The notes: a model not told the origin generated them from the letters alone. A stretch of DNA of 8,932 nt from Reyranella sp. (GCA_004296815.1 SCVT01000164.1:1-8932); one strand, 5' to 3'. Shown: positions 1-6,605, counted from the stretch's first letter. Program-made: numbers and translations.

Positions 1-20
1 TCAACGAAAGGACAATCATC

Positions 21-248
21 ATGGACGCCTCTGCAGCCAAGCTCATCGGTGCCGGCCTCGCCACCATCGCCCTCGCCGGCGTCGGCGTCGGCATCGGCAA
101 CATCTTCGGCAGCTTCGTCTCGGGCGCTCTGCGCAACCCGGAAGCCGCTCCCCGCGTGTTCGGCAACGTGCTCCTGGGCTTCGCGCTCACCGAGGCCGTC
201 GCGCTGTTCGCGCTGGTCATCGCCTTCATGATCCTGTTCGTGTTCTAA
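21..248 (+). CDS. atpE: F0F1 ATP synthase subunit c
   Basis: Subunit c of the membrane F0 sector. Copies form the rotating ring that carries protons across the inner membrane and drives ATP synthesis. The 75-residue product has the family's usual length and hairpin shape. Helix 1 has the Gly-rich AGVGVGIG stretch (about 19-26), the polar loop has RNP (38-40), and helix 2 carries the expected ion-binding carboxylate, Glu58, in [18 protein letters not shown] ribosome site lies about 8 bases before the ATG. The start is only 20 bases into the window, so the expected upstream gene (subunit a, atpB) lies outside. The b' gene follows after 25 bp, consistent with one F0 operon. Identification is near certain; nothing about the gene is unusual. 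Confidence 0.97.
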   Translation: MDASAAKLIGAGLATIALAGVGVGIGNIFGSFVSGALRNPEAAPRVFGNVLLGFALTEAVALFALVIAFMILFVF

Positions 249-273
249 GCCAGCCGGCTTGGGACCAAGGATC

Positions 274-852
274 ATGCGTACAGCAGTCCATAGCGTAGTC
301 GCGGCGGGCACCATCCTGCTCGCCGTGACCGGCACGGCCGCGGCCAAGTCCGGCGGCATGCCGCAGCTCGACTTCCACAGCTTTACGCCGCAGCTCGTCT
401 GGCTCGCGATCGCGTTCTTGGCGCTGTACCTCATCATGTCGCGGCTGGCCGTGCCGGCGATCGCCGACACGCTGGCCAAGCGCCAGGCCAAGATCCAGGG
501 CGACCTCGACGCGGCCGAGAAGGCCAACGAGGAGACCCGGGCGCTGGTCGCTTCCTACGAGAAGAGCCTGGCGGACTCGCGAGAGTCTGCCCGTGGCGTC
601 ACGCGCCAGCAGGGCGAGGCCGATGCCGGCATCGCTTCCGCGCAGCTCGGCCAGCTTCAGGACCGCCTCGCGGCCCAGATCGCCGACGCCGAGAAGCGCA
701 TCGCCAAGCAGCGTGACGAGGTGATGGCCGGCCTCGAGCAGATGGCCAAGGAGATCGCCCAGGGCGCCTATGCCAAGCTCGCCGGCCAGCCGGCCGATGC
801 GGGCCAGCTCGACGCCAAGGTCTCGGCGGCCGCCAAGGGAGGCAACCGATGA
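274..852 (+). CDS. atpF2: F0F1 ATP synthase subunit b' (second peripheral-stalk b subunit)
   Basis: The b' subunit pairs with b to form the peripheral stalk that holds F1 against rotation. The ATG at 274 is chosen (192 aa): AAGG lies just upstream, whereas the in-frame TTG at 259 has no ribosome site and would add only five residues. Residues 1-25 resemble a cleavable signal sequence (hydrophobic 8-23, then TAAAKS). They precede the conserved start of the mature b' protein, MPQLDF...PQLVW, and the true membrane anchor (about 40-55). The rest (about 65-175) is charged, Ala/Glu/Lys/Arg-rich helix, as expected of a coiled-coil stalk. The gene overlaps atpF by 4 bp (ATGA). Paired b'/b genes are typical of alphaproteobacteria and other phototroph-related lineages. 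The symbol is also written atpG in some annotations. Confidence 0.93.
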   Translation: MRTAVHSVVAAGTILLAVTGTAAAKSGGMPQLDFHSFTPQLVWLAIAFLALYLIMSRLAVPAIADTLAKRQAKIQGDLDAAEKANEETRALVASYEKSLADSRESARGVTRQQGEADAGIASAQLGQLQDRLAAQIADAEKRIAKQRDEVMAGLEQMAKEIAQGAYAKLAGQPADAGQLDAKVSAAAKGGNR

Positions 853-1379
853 TCGGCACGGCTTGGGCTGCGGGCGCCGATGGCGCCAAGGGCGGCCTGT
901 TCTCCGATCCCGGCTTCTGGGTCGCGGTCGCCTTCGTCCTGTTCTTCGCCCTCGCGGGCAAGGTGCTGTGGGCGAAGATCCGCGACATGCTCGACAAGCG
1001 CGCGGGCGACATCTCCAAGGCGCTGGCCGATGCCGAGCGGCTGCGCGCCGAGGCGTTGAAGGCCAAGCAGGACGCCGAGCGCACGCTCGCCCAGGCGTCC
1101 GGCGAGGGCCAGGCCATCATCCAGCAGGCCCGCGAGGAAGCCGACCGCATGAAGGCCAAGGCCGCCGCGAGTCTCGAGACGGCCATCGCGCTGCGCGAGC
1201 AGCAGGCCAAGGACCGCATCGCCCAGGCCGAGGCGCAGGCTTCCAAGCAGGTGCGCGACACCGCCGTCGACGTGGCGCTCGCCGCCACCCGCGCGCTGCT
1301 GCGCGATCAGGTCGGTCAGGGCCGCACGTCGGCGATGATCGACGAGGCCATCGCCGAGCTGCCGAAGCGCCTGCACTGA
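849..1379 (+). CDS. atpF: F0F1 ATP synthase subunit b
   Basis: Subunit b of the peripheral stalk, linking the membrane sector to F1 through its C-terminal region. The 176-residue product has a short N-terminus, one membrane segment (about 22-41, GFWVAVAFVLFFALAGKVLW) and a long charged helix (about 45-150) rich in Ala, Glu, Lys, Gln and Arg. Length and layout match the family. Its ATG overlaps the atpF2 stop by 4 bp, so the two stalk subunits are probably translationally coupled. It is the last gene of the operon: the stop at 1379 is followed about 50 bp later by a strong intrinsic terminator. F1 genes are not adjacent, which agrees with the separate F0 and F1 operons common in alphaproteobacteria. 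Confidence 0.95.
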   Translation: MIGTAWAAGADGAKGGLFSDPGFWVAVAFVLFFALAGKVLWAKIRDMLDKRAGDISKALADAERLRAEALKAKQDAERTLAQASGEGQAIIQQAREEADRMKAKAAASLETAIALREQQAKDRIAQAEAQASKQVRDTAVDVALAATRALLRDQVGQGRTSAMIDEAIAELPKRLH

Positions 1380-1398
1380 GATCAGAAATCTAGGGATT

Positions 1399-1421
1399 GC
1401 CCGCAAACAACAATCGCGGGC
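1399..1421. repeat. Weak inverted repeat between convergent operons
   Basis: GCCCGC (1399-1404) and GCGGGC (1416-1421) form a 6-bp stem with an 11-base loop. Neither side has a convincing T run. It could be a poor factor-assisted terminator for the gcv operon coming from the right, or a helper hairpin before the main atp terminator. Confidence 0.35.
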
Positions 1422-1429
1422 TACCTGAC

Positions 1430-1460
1430 GCCCCCGCCGAAAGGCGGGGGCTTTTTCTTT
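1430..1460 (+). terminator. Intrinsic terminator of the F0 operon
   Basis: A perfect 9-bp G/C stem, GCCCCCGCC (1430-1438) with GGCGGGGGC (1443-1451), is closed by a GAAA tetraloop and followed by TTTTTCTTT (1452-1460) in the + direction. On the minus strand the same hairpin is not followed by a T run, so it should act mainly on atp transcripts. It ends 7 bp from the gcvPB stop codon of the convergent operon. Confidence 0.92.
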
Positions 1461-1467
1461 GGGCCGC

Positions 1468-3066
1468 TTACTCCGCGGCCTGCTTCATCGGGTCGGAGCC
1501 CGGCGGGTTGTTCGAGGGCTTCCAGCGCAGCACCGGCTTGCGCGCGGCCAGCGTCTCGTCGAGACGGCGGCGCGGCGAGTAGAGCGGCGCCGCCTTGAAG
1601 GCCTCGGCCGCCGTGCCGGTCTTGGCCCGCTCGGTGAGCGAACGCAGCGCGCCGATGAACTGGTCGAGATCCTCCTTGGCCACGCTCTCGGTCGGCTCGA
1701 TCAGCATCGCACCGTGCACGACCAGCGGGAAGTACATGGTCATCGGATGGTAGCCCTCGTCGATCATCGCCTTGGCGAAGTCGAGCGTGCTGACACCGGT
1801 GTCCTTGAGGAAGCTGTCGTCGAACAGCGCCTCGTGCATGCACGGTCCCTCGAAAGCCGGGCTCATCACGTCCTTCAACGCGGCCATCACGTAGTTGGCG
1901 TTGAGCACGGCATCCTCGGCGACCTGCTTCAGCCCGTCGGCGCCGTGGCTCATGATGTAGGCCAGCGCGCGTGTGAACATGCCCATCTGGCCGTGGAAGG
2001 CCTTGAGGCGGCCGAGCGGCACGCCGTCGACCTTGGCGCCGTCTTCCGCGACGGACCACTTGTCGCCGTTCTTCACGATCCACGGATACGGAGCATACGG
2101 CGCCAGCGCCGCCGACAGCACCACGGGGCCCGCACCCGGCCCGCCCCCGCCGTGCGGCGTCGAGAAGGTCTTGTGCAGGTTGATGTGCATGCAGTCGATG
2201 CCGAGATCGCCCGGCCGCACGCGGCCGACGATGGCGTTGAAGTTCGCGCCGTCGCAGTAGAAGTAGGCGCCCGCCGTATGCACGGCCTTGGAGATCTCGA
2301 CGATCTCGCTCTCGAACAGGCCGCAGGTGTTGGGGTTGGTCAGCATGATCGCCGCCACGTCGGGGCCGAGTGCCGCCTTGAGCGCAGCGAGGTCGACGCG
2401 GCCGCGGTCGTTGGCCGGGATCGGCTTCACGACGAAGCCGAGTGCGGCTGCCGTCGCGGGGTTGGTGCCGTGCGCCGACTCCGGCGCCAGCACCACCTTG
2501 CGCTGCGCCCGCTCGCCCTTGGCGTCGAGCGCTGCGGCGATCGCCATCATGCCGCACATCTCGCCGTGCGCGCCGGCGGCCGGCGACATCGCCACGGCCG
2601 GCATGCCGGTCAGCGTCTTCAGCCAGTGCGCGAGGCGATCGATCAGCTCGAGCGCGCCCTGCACGGTCGAGACCGGCTGCAGCGGATGGAGGTCGCCGAT
2701 GCCCGGAAGCCGCGCGACCTTCTCGTTGATCCTGGGATTGTGCTTCATCGTGCACGAGCCCAGCGGGTAGACGCCCATGTCGATGGCGTAGTTCTTCTGG
2801 CTGAGTCGCGTGTAGTGCTGCACCACCTGCGGCTCGGAGAGGCCCGGCAGACCGATATCACCCTTGCGGCGCATGCCGTTCAGGCGGTCCTTCACCTTCG
2901 GCGGTTCCGGCAGGTCGACGCCGCAGCGTCCGGCCTGGCCCATCTCGAAGATCAGCGGCTCCTCGATCTGCAGCGCGCGGTTGCCGGTGAAGGTGTTGAT
3001 GGCGGGCGCCTCGCTCGAGGCGATGCCGCCGGCGCGACCTTGCGAGCGATCCTGTGAGTTGGCCAT
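1468..3066 (-). CDS. gcvPB: Glycine dehydrogenase (decarboxylating) subunit 2, P-protein C-terminal half
   Basis: The PLP-bearing half of the split P-protein. With GcvPA it decarboxylates glycine and transfers the aminomethyl group to the lipoyl arm of GcvH. The cofactor site is clear: HINLHKTFSTPHGGGGPG contains the PLP lysine (residue 299 from the chosen start). Other family motifs are YPLGSCTMKHNPR (about 100-112), AGAHGE (about 164-169), SAHGTNPA and TNPNTCG. The ATG at 3066 is preferred (532 aa) because AGGAGG lies 7 bases before it. The GTG at 3069 would leave only 4 bases and gives the same protein with one extra residue. The start overlaps the gcvPA stop, so equal production of the two subunits by coupling is likely. 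It is the last gene of the gcv operon. Split P-proteins are usual in many bacteria; others have one fused chain of about 950 residues. Confidence 0.96.
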   Translation of the reverse strand: MANSQDRSQGRAGGIASSEAPAINTFTGNRALQIEEPLIFEMGQAGRCGVDLPEPPKVKDRLNGMRRKGDIGLPGLSEPQVVQHYTRLSQKNYAIDMGVYPLGSCTMKHNPRINEKVARLPGIGDLHPLQPVSTVQGALELIDRLAHWLKTLTGMPAVAMSPAAGAHGEMCGMMAIAAALDAKGERAQRKVVLAPESAHGTNPATAAALGFVVKPIPANDRGRVDLAALKAALGPDVAAIMLTNPNTCGLFESEIVEISKAVHTAGAYFYCDGANFNAIVGRVRPGDLGIDCMHINLHKTFSTPHGGGGPGAGPVVLSAALAPYAPYPWIVKNGDKWSVAEDGAKVDGVPLGRLKAFHGQMGMFTRALAYIMSHGADGLKQVAEDAVLNANYVMAALKDVMSPAFEGPCMHEALFDDSFLKDTGVSTLDFAKAMIDEGYHPMTMYFPLVVHGAMLIEPTESVAKEDLDQFIGALRSLTERAKTGTAAEAFKAAPLYSPRRRLDETLAARKPVLRWKPSNNPPGSDPMKQAAE

Positions 3067-4412
3067 CACAGCACCTCCTTCAGCGCGGCGACGAACGGGT
3101 CCATGCCCGCCTCCGTCGCGGTCTCGGTCGCGGCGACCAGCAGCAGGTTCTCGACCGAGGCATCGCCCGGGATCAGGCGCGACACGGGCAAGCCGCCCAG
3201 GATGCGCTTGGCGGCCAGCGCCTCGACGACGGGCGCGGCGGGCTTGGGCAGCTTCACCGTGAACTCGTTGAAGAAGCTGTCGTTCAGCACCTTCACGCCC
3301 GGCACGGCGGCCAGCTTGTCGGCGAGCTGCGAGGCCTTGGCGTGGTTGAGTTCCGCGAGGCGCGTGAAGCCCGCCTCACCGAGAAGCGTCAGATGCACCG
3401 TGAAGGCGAGCGCGCAGAGGCCCGCATTGGTGCAGATGTTGGACGTCGCCTTCTCGCGGCGGATGTGCTGCTCGCGCGTGGACAGCGTCAGCACGAAGCC
3501 GCGCTTGCCGTCGGCATCGACCGTCTCGCCGCAGAGGCGACCCGGCATCTGCCGCATGTACTTCTCCTTGGTCGCGAACAGGCCGACATACGGACCGCCG
3601 AAGCCCAGCCCGTTGCCGATCGACTGGCCCTCGCAGACCACGATGTCGGCGCCCATCTCGCCCGGCGGCTTGAGCAGCCCCAGCGACACGACTTCCGTCA
3701 CCACGACGATCAGCAGCGCGCCCGCGGCATGGCAGGCCTCGGCGAGCTTCGTGAAGTCGCGGACATGGCCGAAGAAGCTCGGGTTCTGCACCACGACGCA
3801 GGAGGTTTCCTTGTCGACGGCGGCGATCAGGTCCTCGAGACCCTCGGCGTCAGGCTTGGAGATCTGGGCCTTGAAGCCCTCCCACTTCGCGGTGGTCTCG
3901 ATGATGCTGCGATACTGCGGATGCAGCCCGCCCGAGATCAGCGCCTTGTGACGGCGCGTCAGGCGGTTGGCCATCAGCACGGCCTCGGTGGTGCCGGTCG
4001 AGCCGTCGTACATCGAGGCGTTGGCCACCTCCATGCCGGTGAGCAGCGTGACCTGCGTCTGGAACTCGAACAGGTACTGCAGAGTCCCTTGCGTGATCTC
4101 CGGCTGGTACGGCGTGTAGGAGGTCAGGAACTCGCCGCGCTGGATCATGTAGTCGACGGTCGACGGGACATGATGGCGGTAGGCGCCGGCGCCGATGAAG
4201 AACGGCGCCGTCGACGGCGACACGTTCTTCGCCGCATAGGCCTGGAAGGCGCGCTCGACCTCGAGCTCGCCCTGGTGATCCGGCAGGCCTGCGACCTTGG
4301 CGCCGAGCCGCGCCGAGGCCGGCACGTCCTTGAAGAGCTCGTCGACCGACTTGGCGCCGATGACGGCGAGCATCTCGCGCCGGTCGGCCTCCGTGAGGGG
4401 AAGATAACGCAT
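3066..4412 (-). CDS. gcvPA: Glycine dehydrogenase (decarboxylating) subunit 1, P-protein N-terminal half
   Basis: The N-terminal half of the split P-protein, 448 residues, which forms the active complex with GcvPB. It has an aminotransferase-like fold but lacks the PLP lysine, as expected for this half. Recognisable family motifs are [14 protein letters not shown] (about 99-112), [10 protein letters not shown] (about 132-141) and [13 protein letters not shown]. It begins with [15 protein letters not shown], the usual N-terminus, at ATG 4412, 15 bp after the gcvH stop. Its ribosome site is weak (AAAGGGCAGGG region), so translation may depend partly on ribosomes leaving gcvH. It ends in TGA overlapping the gcvPB start. 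The gene is complete, with no missing motif or frameshift seen. Confidence 0.96.
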   Translation of the reverse strand: MRYLPLTEADRREMLAVIGAKSVDELFKDVPASARLGAKVAGLPDHQGELEVERAFQAYAAKNVSPSTAPFFIGAGAYRHHVPSTVDYMIQRGEFLTSYTPYQPEITQGTLQYLFEFQTQVTLLTGMEVANASMYDGSTGTTEAVLMANRLTRRHKALISGGLHPQYRSIIETTAKWEGFKAQISKPDAEGLEDLIAAVDKETSCVVVQNPSFFGHVRDFTKLAEACHAAGALLIVVVTEVVSLGLLKPPGEMGADIVVCEGQSIGNGLGFGGPYVGLFATKEKYMRQMPGRLCGETVDADGKRGFVLTLSTREQHIRREKATSNICTNAGLCALAFTVHLTLLGEAGFTRLAELNHAKASQLADKLAAVPGVKVLNDSFFNEFTVKLPKPAAPVVEALAAKRILGGLPVSRLIPGDASVENLLLVAATETATEAGMDPFVAALKEVL

Positions 4413-4427
4413 GTGGTGCCCTGCCCT

Positions 4428-4805
4428 TTAGCCGAGGCTTTTCACGAATTCGTCGTAGGCATTTTCGTCCATCAGGCCGCCAAGCTCGGCCTTGTCGGAG
4501 AGCTTCAGCTTGAAGAACCAGCCCTTGCCCGTCGGCTCGGCGTTGACGTCGCCCGGCGCGTCGGCGAGGCCGGCATTGCCCTCGATCACCTCGCCCGAGG
4601 CCGGCGCGTAGATGTCGGAGGCGGCCTTCACCGACTCGACCACCGCGCAGGCCTCGCCCTTGGCGACCGTGCGGCCGGCCTGCGGCACCTCGACGAACAC
4701 CACGTCGCCCAGCTGCTCCTGCGCGTACTGCGTGATGCCGACCGTGCCGACATCGCCCTCGACGCGGATCCACTCATGGTCCTGGCTGTACCTGGTCTCG
4801 GCCAT
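4428..4805 (-). CDS. gcvH: Glycine cleavage system H protein (lipoyl carrier)
   Basis: A small soluble carrier that shuttles the aminomethyl group and reducing equivalents between the P, T and L proteins on a lipoyl-lysine arm. The 125-residue product has the family's usual length. It begins with the typical [10 protein letters not shown] and has the lipoylation site [12 protein letters not shown], so the modified residue is Lys60. The C-terminal GWFFKLK and MDENAYDEF regions are also as expected. Spacing supports the operon: the start is 9 bp after the gcvT stop, and AGGAG overlapping that stop codon serves as ribosome site, 6 bases before the ATG. The L protein (dihydrolipoamide dehydrogenase) is not encoded here and is presumably shared with other 2-oxoacid dehydrogenase complexes. 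Confidence 0.97.
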   Translation of the reverse strand: MAETRYSQDHEWIRVEGDVGTVGITQYAQEQLGDVVFVEVPQAGRTVAKGEACAVVESVKAASDIYAPASGEVIEGNAGLADAPGDVNAEPTGKGWFFKLKLSDKAELGGLMDENAYDEFVKSLG

Positions 4806-4814
4806 CTCTCGCTC

Positions 4815-5948
4815 CTATCCGCGGTAGTAGGTGTGTTTGACGAAGGGCATGGGCACGATCTCGGCCGGCACGGGCTTGCCGCGCACCACGAGGTCGACCT
4901 TGGTTCCGTTGGCCGAATGGGCCTTCTCGACGTAGCCCATGGCGACGGCGCGGCCGAGGGTCGGGCCGAAGCCACCCGACGTGACCTTGCCGACGATCTT
5001 GCCGCCGATCGCGATCTCCGCGCCCTCGCGCGCGATCGCCTTGCCCTCGGGCAGCAGGCCCACGCGCTTGCGCGGCGCACCGTCGGCGGCGTGCTTCTGC
5101 ACAGCTGCGGCGCCGGGATAGCCACCGGCGCGGGCGCCGCCGGCACGGCGGTCCTTGCCGATGCTCCACAGCAGCACGGCCTCGACCGGCGTCGTGGTCG
5201 TATCGATGTCGTGACCGTAGAGACAGAGACCAGCCTCGAGGCGCAGCGAGTCGCGAGCGCCCAGCCCGATCGGCTTGACCTCGGGGTGGGACAGGAGCTT
5301 GCGCGCGATCGGATCGGTCGCATCGGCCGGCGTCGAGATCTCGAAGCCATCGCAGCCGGTGTAGCCCGAGCGCGTGACGTAGCAGCGTGCGCCCTCGATC
5401 ATCACGAAGGCGCCGGTCATGAAGGCCATGGTCGCGACCTGCGGTGCGAAGCGCGACAGCACCGTCACCGCCTGCGGGCCCTGAAGGGCGAGGAGCCCGC
5501 GGGAAAACATCGGCTCGATCTCGCAGGACGACGAGAGGTTCGCCTGGATGTGCGCCAGGTCGGCGTCCTTGCAGGCGGCGTTGACGACGAGGTTCAGGTG
5601 ATCGCCGGTGCTGGTCACCATCAGGTCGTCGAGGATGCCGCCCTCTTCGTTGGTGAACTGCGTGTAGCGCTGCTGGCCCGGCTGCAGGCCCACGATGTCG
5701 CCCGGCACGATCGTCTCGAGCGCCTTGGCCGCGTTGTGGCCCGCCTTCGAGGTGAGCCGCACCTGGCCCATGTGGCTGACGTCGAACAGGCCGCACGAGT
5801 TCCGCGTCTGCGCATGCTCGACCAGGATGCCGGTCGGGTACTGCACCGGCATCTCGTAGCCCGCGAACGGCACGATGCGCGCGCCGAGCTCGCGATGAAG
5901 ATCGTAAAGCGGCGTGCGCTTCAGGGGGCCGGCTGTGGGTTCACTCAA
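4815..5948 (-). CDS. gcvT: Glycine cleavage system T protein (aminomethyltransferase)
   Basis: Transfers the methylene carbon from aminomethylated GcvH to tetrahydrofolate, releasing ammonia. The 377-residue product carries the family landmarks: FDVSHMGQ (about 55-62), GGILDDL with the expected catalytic Asp (Asp107 or Asp108), SGYTGCDGFEI, and LGARDSLRLEAGLCLYGHD. The likely start is TTG at 5948, because AGGAGA lies 5 bases before it (5954-5959) and the nearby GTG is out of frame. A TTG start together with a Shine-Dalgarno that can be masked by the leader suggests tight translational control. It is the first gene of the operon, directly after the glycine riboswitch. Residues about 270-300 (RAGGARAGGYPGAAAVQ) are Gly/Ala-rich and may differ from relatives; no frameshift can be shown. 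Confidence 0.95.
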   Translation of the reverse strand: MSEPTAGPLKRTPLYDLHRELGARIVPFAGYEMPVQYPTGILVEHAQTRNSCGLFDVSHMGQVRLTSKAGHNAAKALETIVPGDIVGLQPGQQRYTQFTNEEGGILDDLMVTSTGDHLNLVVNAACKDADLAHIQANLSSSCEIEPMFSRGLLALQGPQAVTVLSRFAPQVATMAFMTGAFVMIEGARCYVTRSGYTGCDGFEISTPADATDPIARKLLSHPEVKPIGLGARDSLRLEAGLCLYGHDIDTTTTPVEAVLLWSIGKDRRAGGARAGGYPGAAAVQKHAADGAPRKRVGLLPEGKAIAREGAEIAIGGKIVGKVTSGGFGPTLGRAVAMGYVEKAHSANGTKVDLVVRGKPVPAEIVPMPFVKHTYYRG

Positions 5949-5951
5949 AAC

Positions 5952-5959
5952 GGTCTCCT
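5952..5959 (-). promoter_or_regulatory. gcvT Shine-Dalgarno, complementary to aptamer 2
   Basis: On the minus strand AGGAGACC precedes the TTG start of gcvT. Its GGAGACC (5952-5958) is a perfect 7-base complement of GGUCUCC at 6012-6018, inside the 3' part of aptamer 2. This decides the gcvT start and suggests the riboswitch acts on translation. Confidence 0.7.
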
Positions 5960-5963
5960 AAGA

Positions 5964-6000
5964 GTCGCCAACGCGGCGCAAAAATTGCGCCGTGAGCGAC
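5964..6000 (-). promoter_or_regulatory. Nested hairpin in the gcvT leader (expression platform)
   Basis: An inner perfect 8-bp stem, CGGCGCAA (5974-5981) with TTGCGCCG (5985-5992), has a 3-base loop. An outer 5-bp stem, GTCGC (5964-5968) with GCGAC (5996-6000), encloses it. No T run follows on the minus strand, so it is not a normal terminator. It lies between the aptamer's GGUCUCC and the gcvT Shine-Dalgarno and would bring them together. Confidence 0.7.
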
Positions 6001-6183
6001 CCCCTCTGTCCGGAGACCTGAAAGATTCACCGGAGAAATCCGGCTTACTTCGTCGGTGGGCGCGTCACCCGAGGGCCACGCGCCGCTTTCCAGAGACCCA
6101 TCCTCCTGCGGTCCGTTTGCCTGAGAGTTTCCGGGGCCGGTTGCTCCTTCGGCGCCATCCTTTCGGATGGTCTCTCCCACAGG
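6001..6183 (-). ncRNA. Tandem glycine riboswitch (two aptamers)
   Basis: Read on the minus strand, this leader matches the glycine riboswitch pattern twice. Aptamer 1 (6183-6105) has P1 CCUGUGG/CCGCAGG (6177-6183 with 6105-6111, one G-U pair), P2 CCAUCC-GAAA-GGAUGG (6155-6170), the conserved core GCCGAAGGAGCAA (6141-6153) and CUCUCAGGCAAA before P1. Aptamer 2 (about 6095-6001) has P1 CUCUG/CAGAG (6091-6095 with 6004-6008), a 7-bp P2 (6059-6065 with 6078-6084), the core CCGACGAAGUAAGCCGG, a P3 CCGG/CCGG stem (6030-6043) and CUUUCAGGU near the end. Such paired aptamers usually switch on gcv genes when glycine is high. The position directly before gcvT, with no other gene between, fits. The core of aptamer 2 is less canonical than that of aptamer 1, as is common. 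Confidence 0.93.
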
Positions 6184-6201
6184 GATCGTCTGGGTGCGCC
6201 G

Positions 6202-6230
6202 ACCATAGGGGCGGCTCTCCGGAGAGTCGA
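6202..6230 (-). promoter_or_regulatory. Predicted gcv operon promoter
   Basis: On the minus strand TCGACT (6225-6230, -35-like, 4/6 of TTGACA) and TATGGT (6202-6207, -10-like, 4/6 of TATAAT) are separated by exactly 17 bp. Transcription would begin near 6195, about a dozen bases before the first riboswitch helix at 6183, which is the expected geometry. A perfect palindrome lies in the spacer. Confidence 0.55.
6215..6226. repeat. Perfect 12-bp palindrome in the gcv promoter spacer
   Basis: CTCTCCGGAGAG reads the same on both strands. It fills most of the spacer of the proposed gcv promoter and touches its -35 box, a position suited to a repressor or activator site. No regulator can be named from the sequence. 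Confidence 0.5.
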
Positions 6231-6248
6231 CGCGCAAAGCGCCGCCGC

Positions 6249-6476
6249 TGTCCCGAATCACGGGGAAAAGCCGTGACCGGGACGCGCCCCGGACACCCTC
6301 GGGACACGGGACATTTTTCCGGACGCTAGCGCGCGGAGGTCATGTCCCGGGACATCAGAGGGAAGTCGTTGAATTCGCTGCCGATCTCCGCCCCGTCCGC
6401 CGTCACGCGATGTCCGCCAGAAGCGGACATTTTCAAATCCGGCTTTCCGAAGCGGACATCGGCTGGACTGAGGACA
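6249..6476. repeat. Cluster of GGACA/TGTCC words with palindrome and hairpin
   Basis: Ten copies of GGACA or its complement TGTCC occur in about 230 bp: 6249, 6291, 6302, 6309, 6343, 6350, 6411, 6425, 6454 and 6472 (start positions). They include a perfect palindrome ATGTCCCGGGACAT (6342-6355), a hairpin ATGTCCGC/GCGGACAT with 5-base loop (6410-6430) and a further GCGGACAT (6452-6459). The last part resembles, from memory, a dispersed alphaproteobacterial intergenic repeat whose spurious translations contain strings like MSALPPKADI or PKRTSA; here one frame reads PPEADIF...PKRTSAG. It may be an eroded copy of that repeat. Confidence 0.55.
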
Positions 6477-6505
6477 TGGAGAGGGCGGGCAAAGATCATA
6501 GGTCA

Positions 6506-6526
6506 TATCCTATCCTCTATAGGATA
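6506..6526. repeat. Operator-like inverted repeat TATCCTAT/ATAGGATA
   Basis: TATCCTAT (6506-6513) and ATAGGATA (6519-6526) form a perfect 8-bp inverted repeat around CCTCT. A further ATAGG half-site lies at 6498-6502. Its A/T content stands out from the GC-rich surroundings. It ends about 20 bp before the predicted -35 box of the small-ORF operon, so it could be an upstream regulator site. No T run follows, so it is not a terminator. Confidence 0.5.
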
Positions 6527-6546
6527 GAGCGTCAACACCCACCCTC

Positions 6547-6575
6547 TTGTAATTGAGTGATCGCTCACTTAATTT
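6547..6575 (+). promoter_or_regulatory. Predicted promoter of the small-ORF/tetR operon
   Basis: TTGTAA (6547-6552, 4/6 of TTGACA) and TAATTT (6570-6575, a weak -10) are 17 bp apart in an unusually A/T-rich stretch. Operator copy 1 fills the spacer and copy 2 covers the expected start point near 6582. The leader would be only about 24 bases. CTTAAT at 6568 is an alternative -10. Confidence 0.45.
6555..6570. promoter_or_regulatory. TetR operator-like site, copy 1
   Basis: GAGTGATC GCTCACTT matches the ideal palindrome GAGTGAGC GCTCACTC at 14 of 16 positions and contains perfect AGTGA/TCACT arms. It lies between the predicted -35 and -10 boxes, where bound repressor would exclude RNA polymerase. 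Confidence 0.65.
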
Positions 6576-6589
6576 GTGAGCGCTTACTC
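6574..6589. promoter_or_regulatory. TetR operator-like site, copy 2
   Basis: TTGTGAGC GCTTACTC matches the same ideal at 13 of 16 positions. Its centre is 19 bp from the centre of copy 1, close to two helical turns, so two repressor dimers could sit on nearly the same face. It covers the predicted transcription start and ends 5 bp before the small ORF's ribosome site. Confidence 0.6.
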
Positions 6590-6605
6590 ACCCAAGGAGG
6601 TTGGC

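Larger units (their letters stand above)
6186..6605. other. Intergenic region between the divergent gcv and small-ORF/tetR promoters
   Basis: This 420-bp stretch holds no gene I can support. Short open frames here lack ribosome sites and family motifs. Moving right it contains the gcv promoter (6202-6230), a small stem TCACGG/CCGTGA (6258-6276), a cluster of GGACA/TGTCC words (6249-6476) with a 14-bp palindrome and a GCGGACAT hairpin, an inverted repeat at 6506-6526, and the predicted promoter with two operator-like sites at 6547-6589. Confidence 0.7.

Noticed and set aside
599..1406. Long minus-strand open frames opposite atpF2 and atpF
   Set aside because: They are shadows of the Ala/Glu-rich stalk genes on the + strand, which have clear family features and operon spacing.
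1459..3057. A 532-codon open frame on the + strand opposite gcvPB
   Set aside because: Same mirror effect: Arg/His/Val-rich, no motifs and no ribosome site, while the minus strand has the complete gcvPB with its PLP lysine motif.
5964..6000. Leader hairpin as an intrinsic terminator for a riboswitch attenuator
   Set aside because: On the transcribed strand the stem is followed by CGTTGGCGAC rather than a T run; the T-rich bases are in the loop.
3054..6329. A 1091-codon open frame on the + strand
   Set aside because: It lies opposite the four gcv genes and the riboswitch. Its translation is a His/Arg/Ala/Gly-rich low-complexity mix without family motifs, as expected when GC-rich codons are read in reverse.
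6258..6506. An 82-codon minus-strand frame and a 61-codon plus-strand frame in the intergenic region
   Set aside because: They have no ribosome site or recognisable domain, and they run through the palindromes and GGACA words. Strings such as NVRFW and PKRTSAG look like the spurious products of a dispersed repeat.
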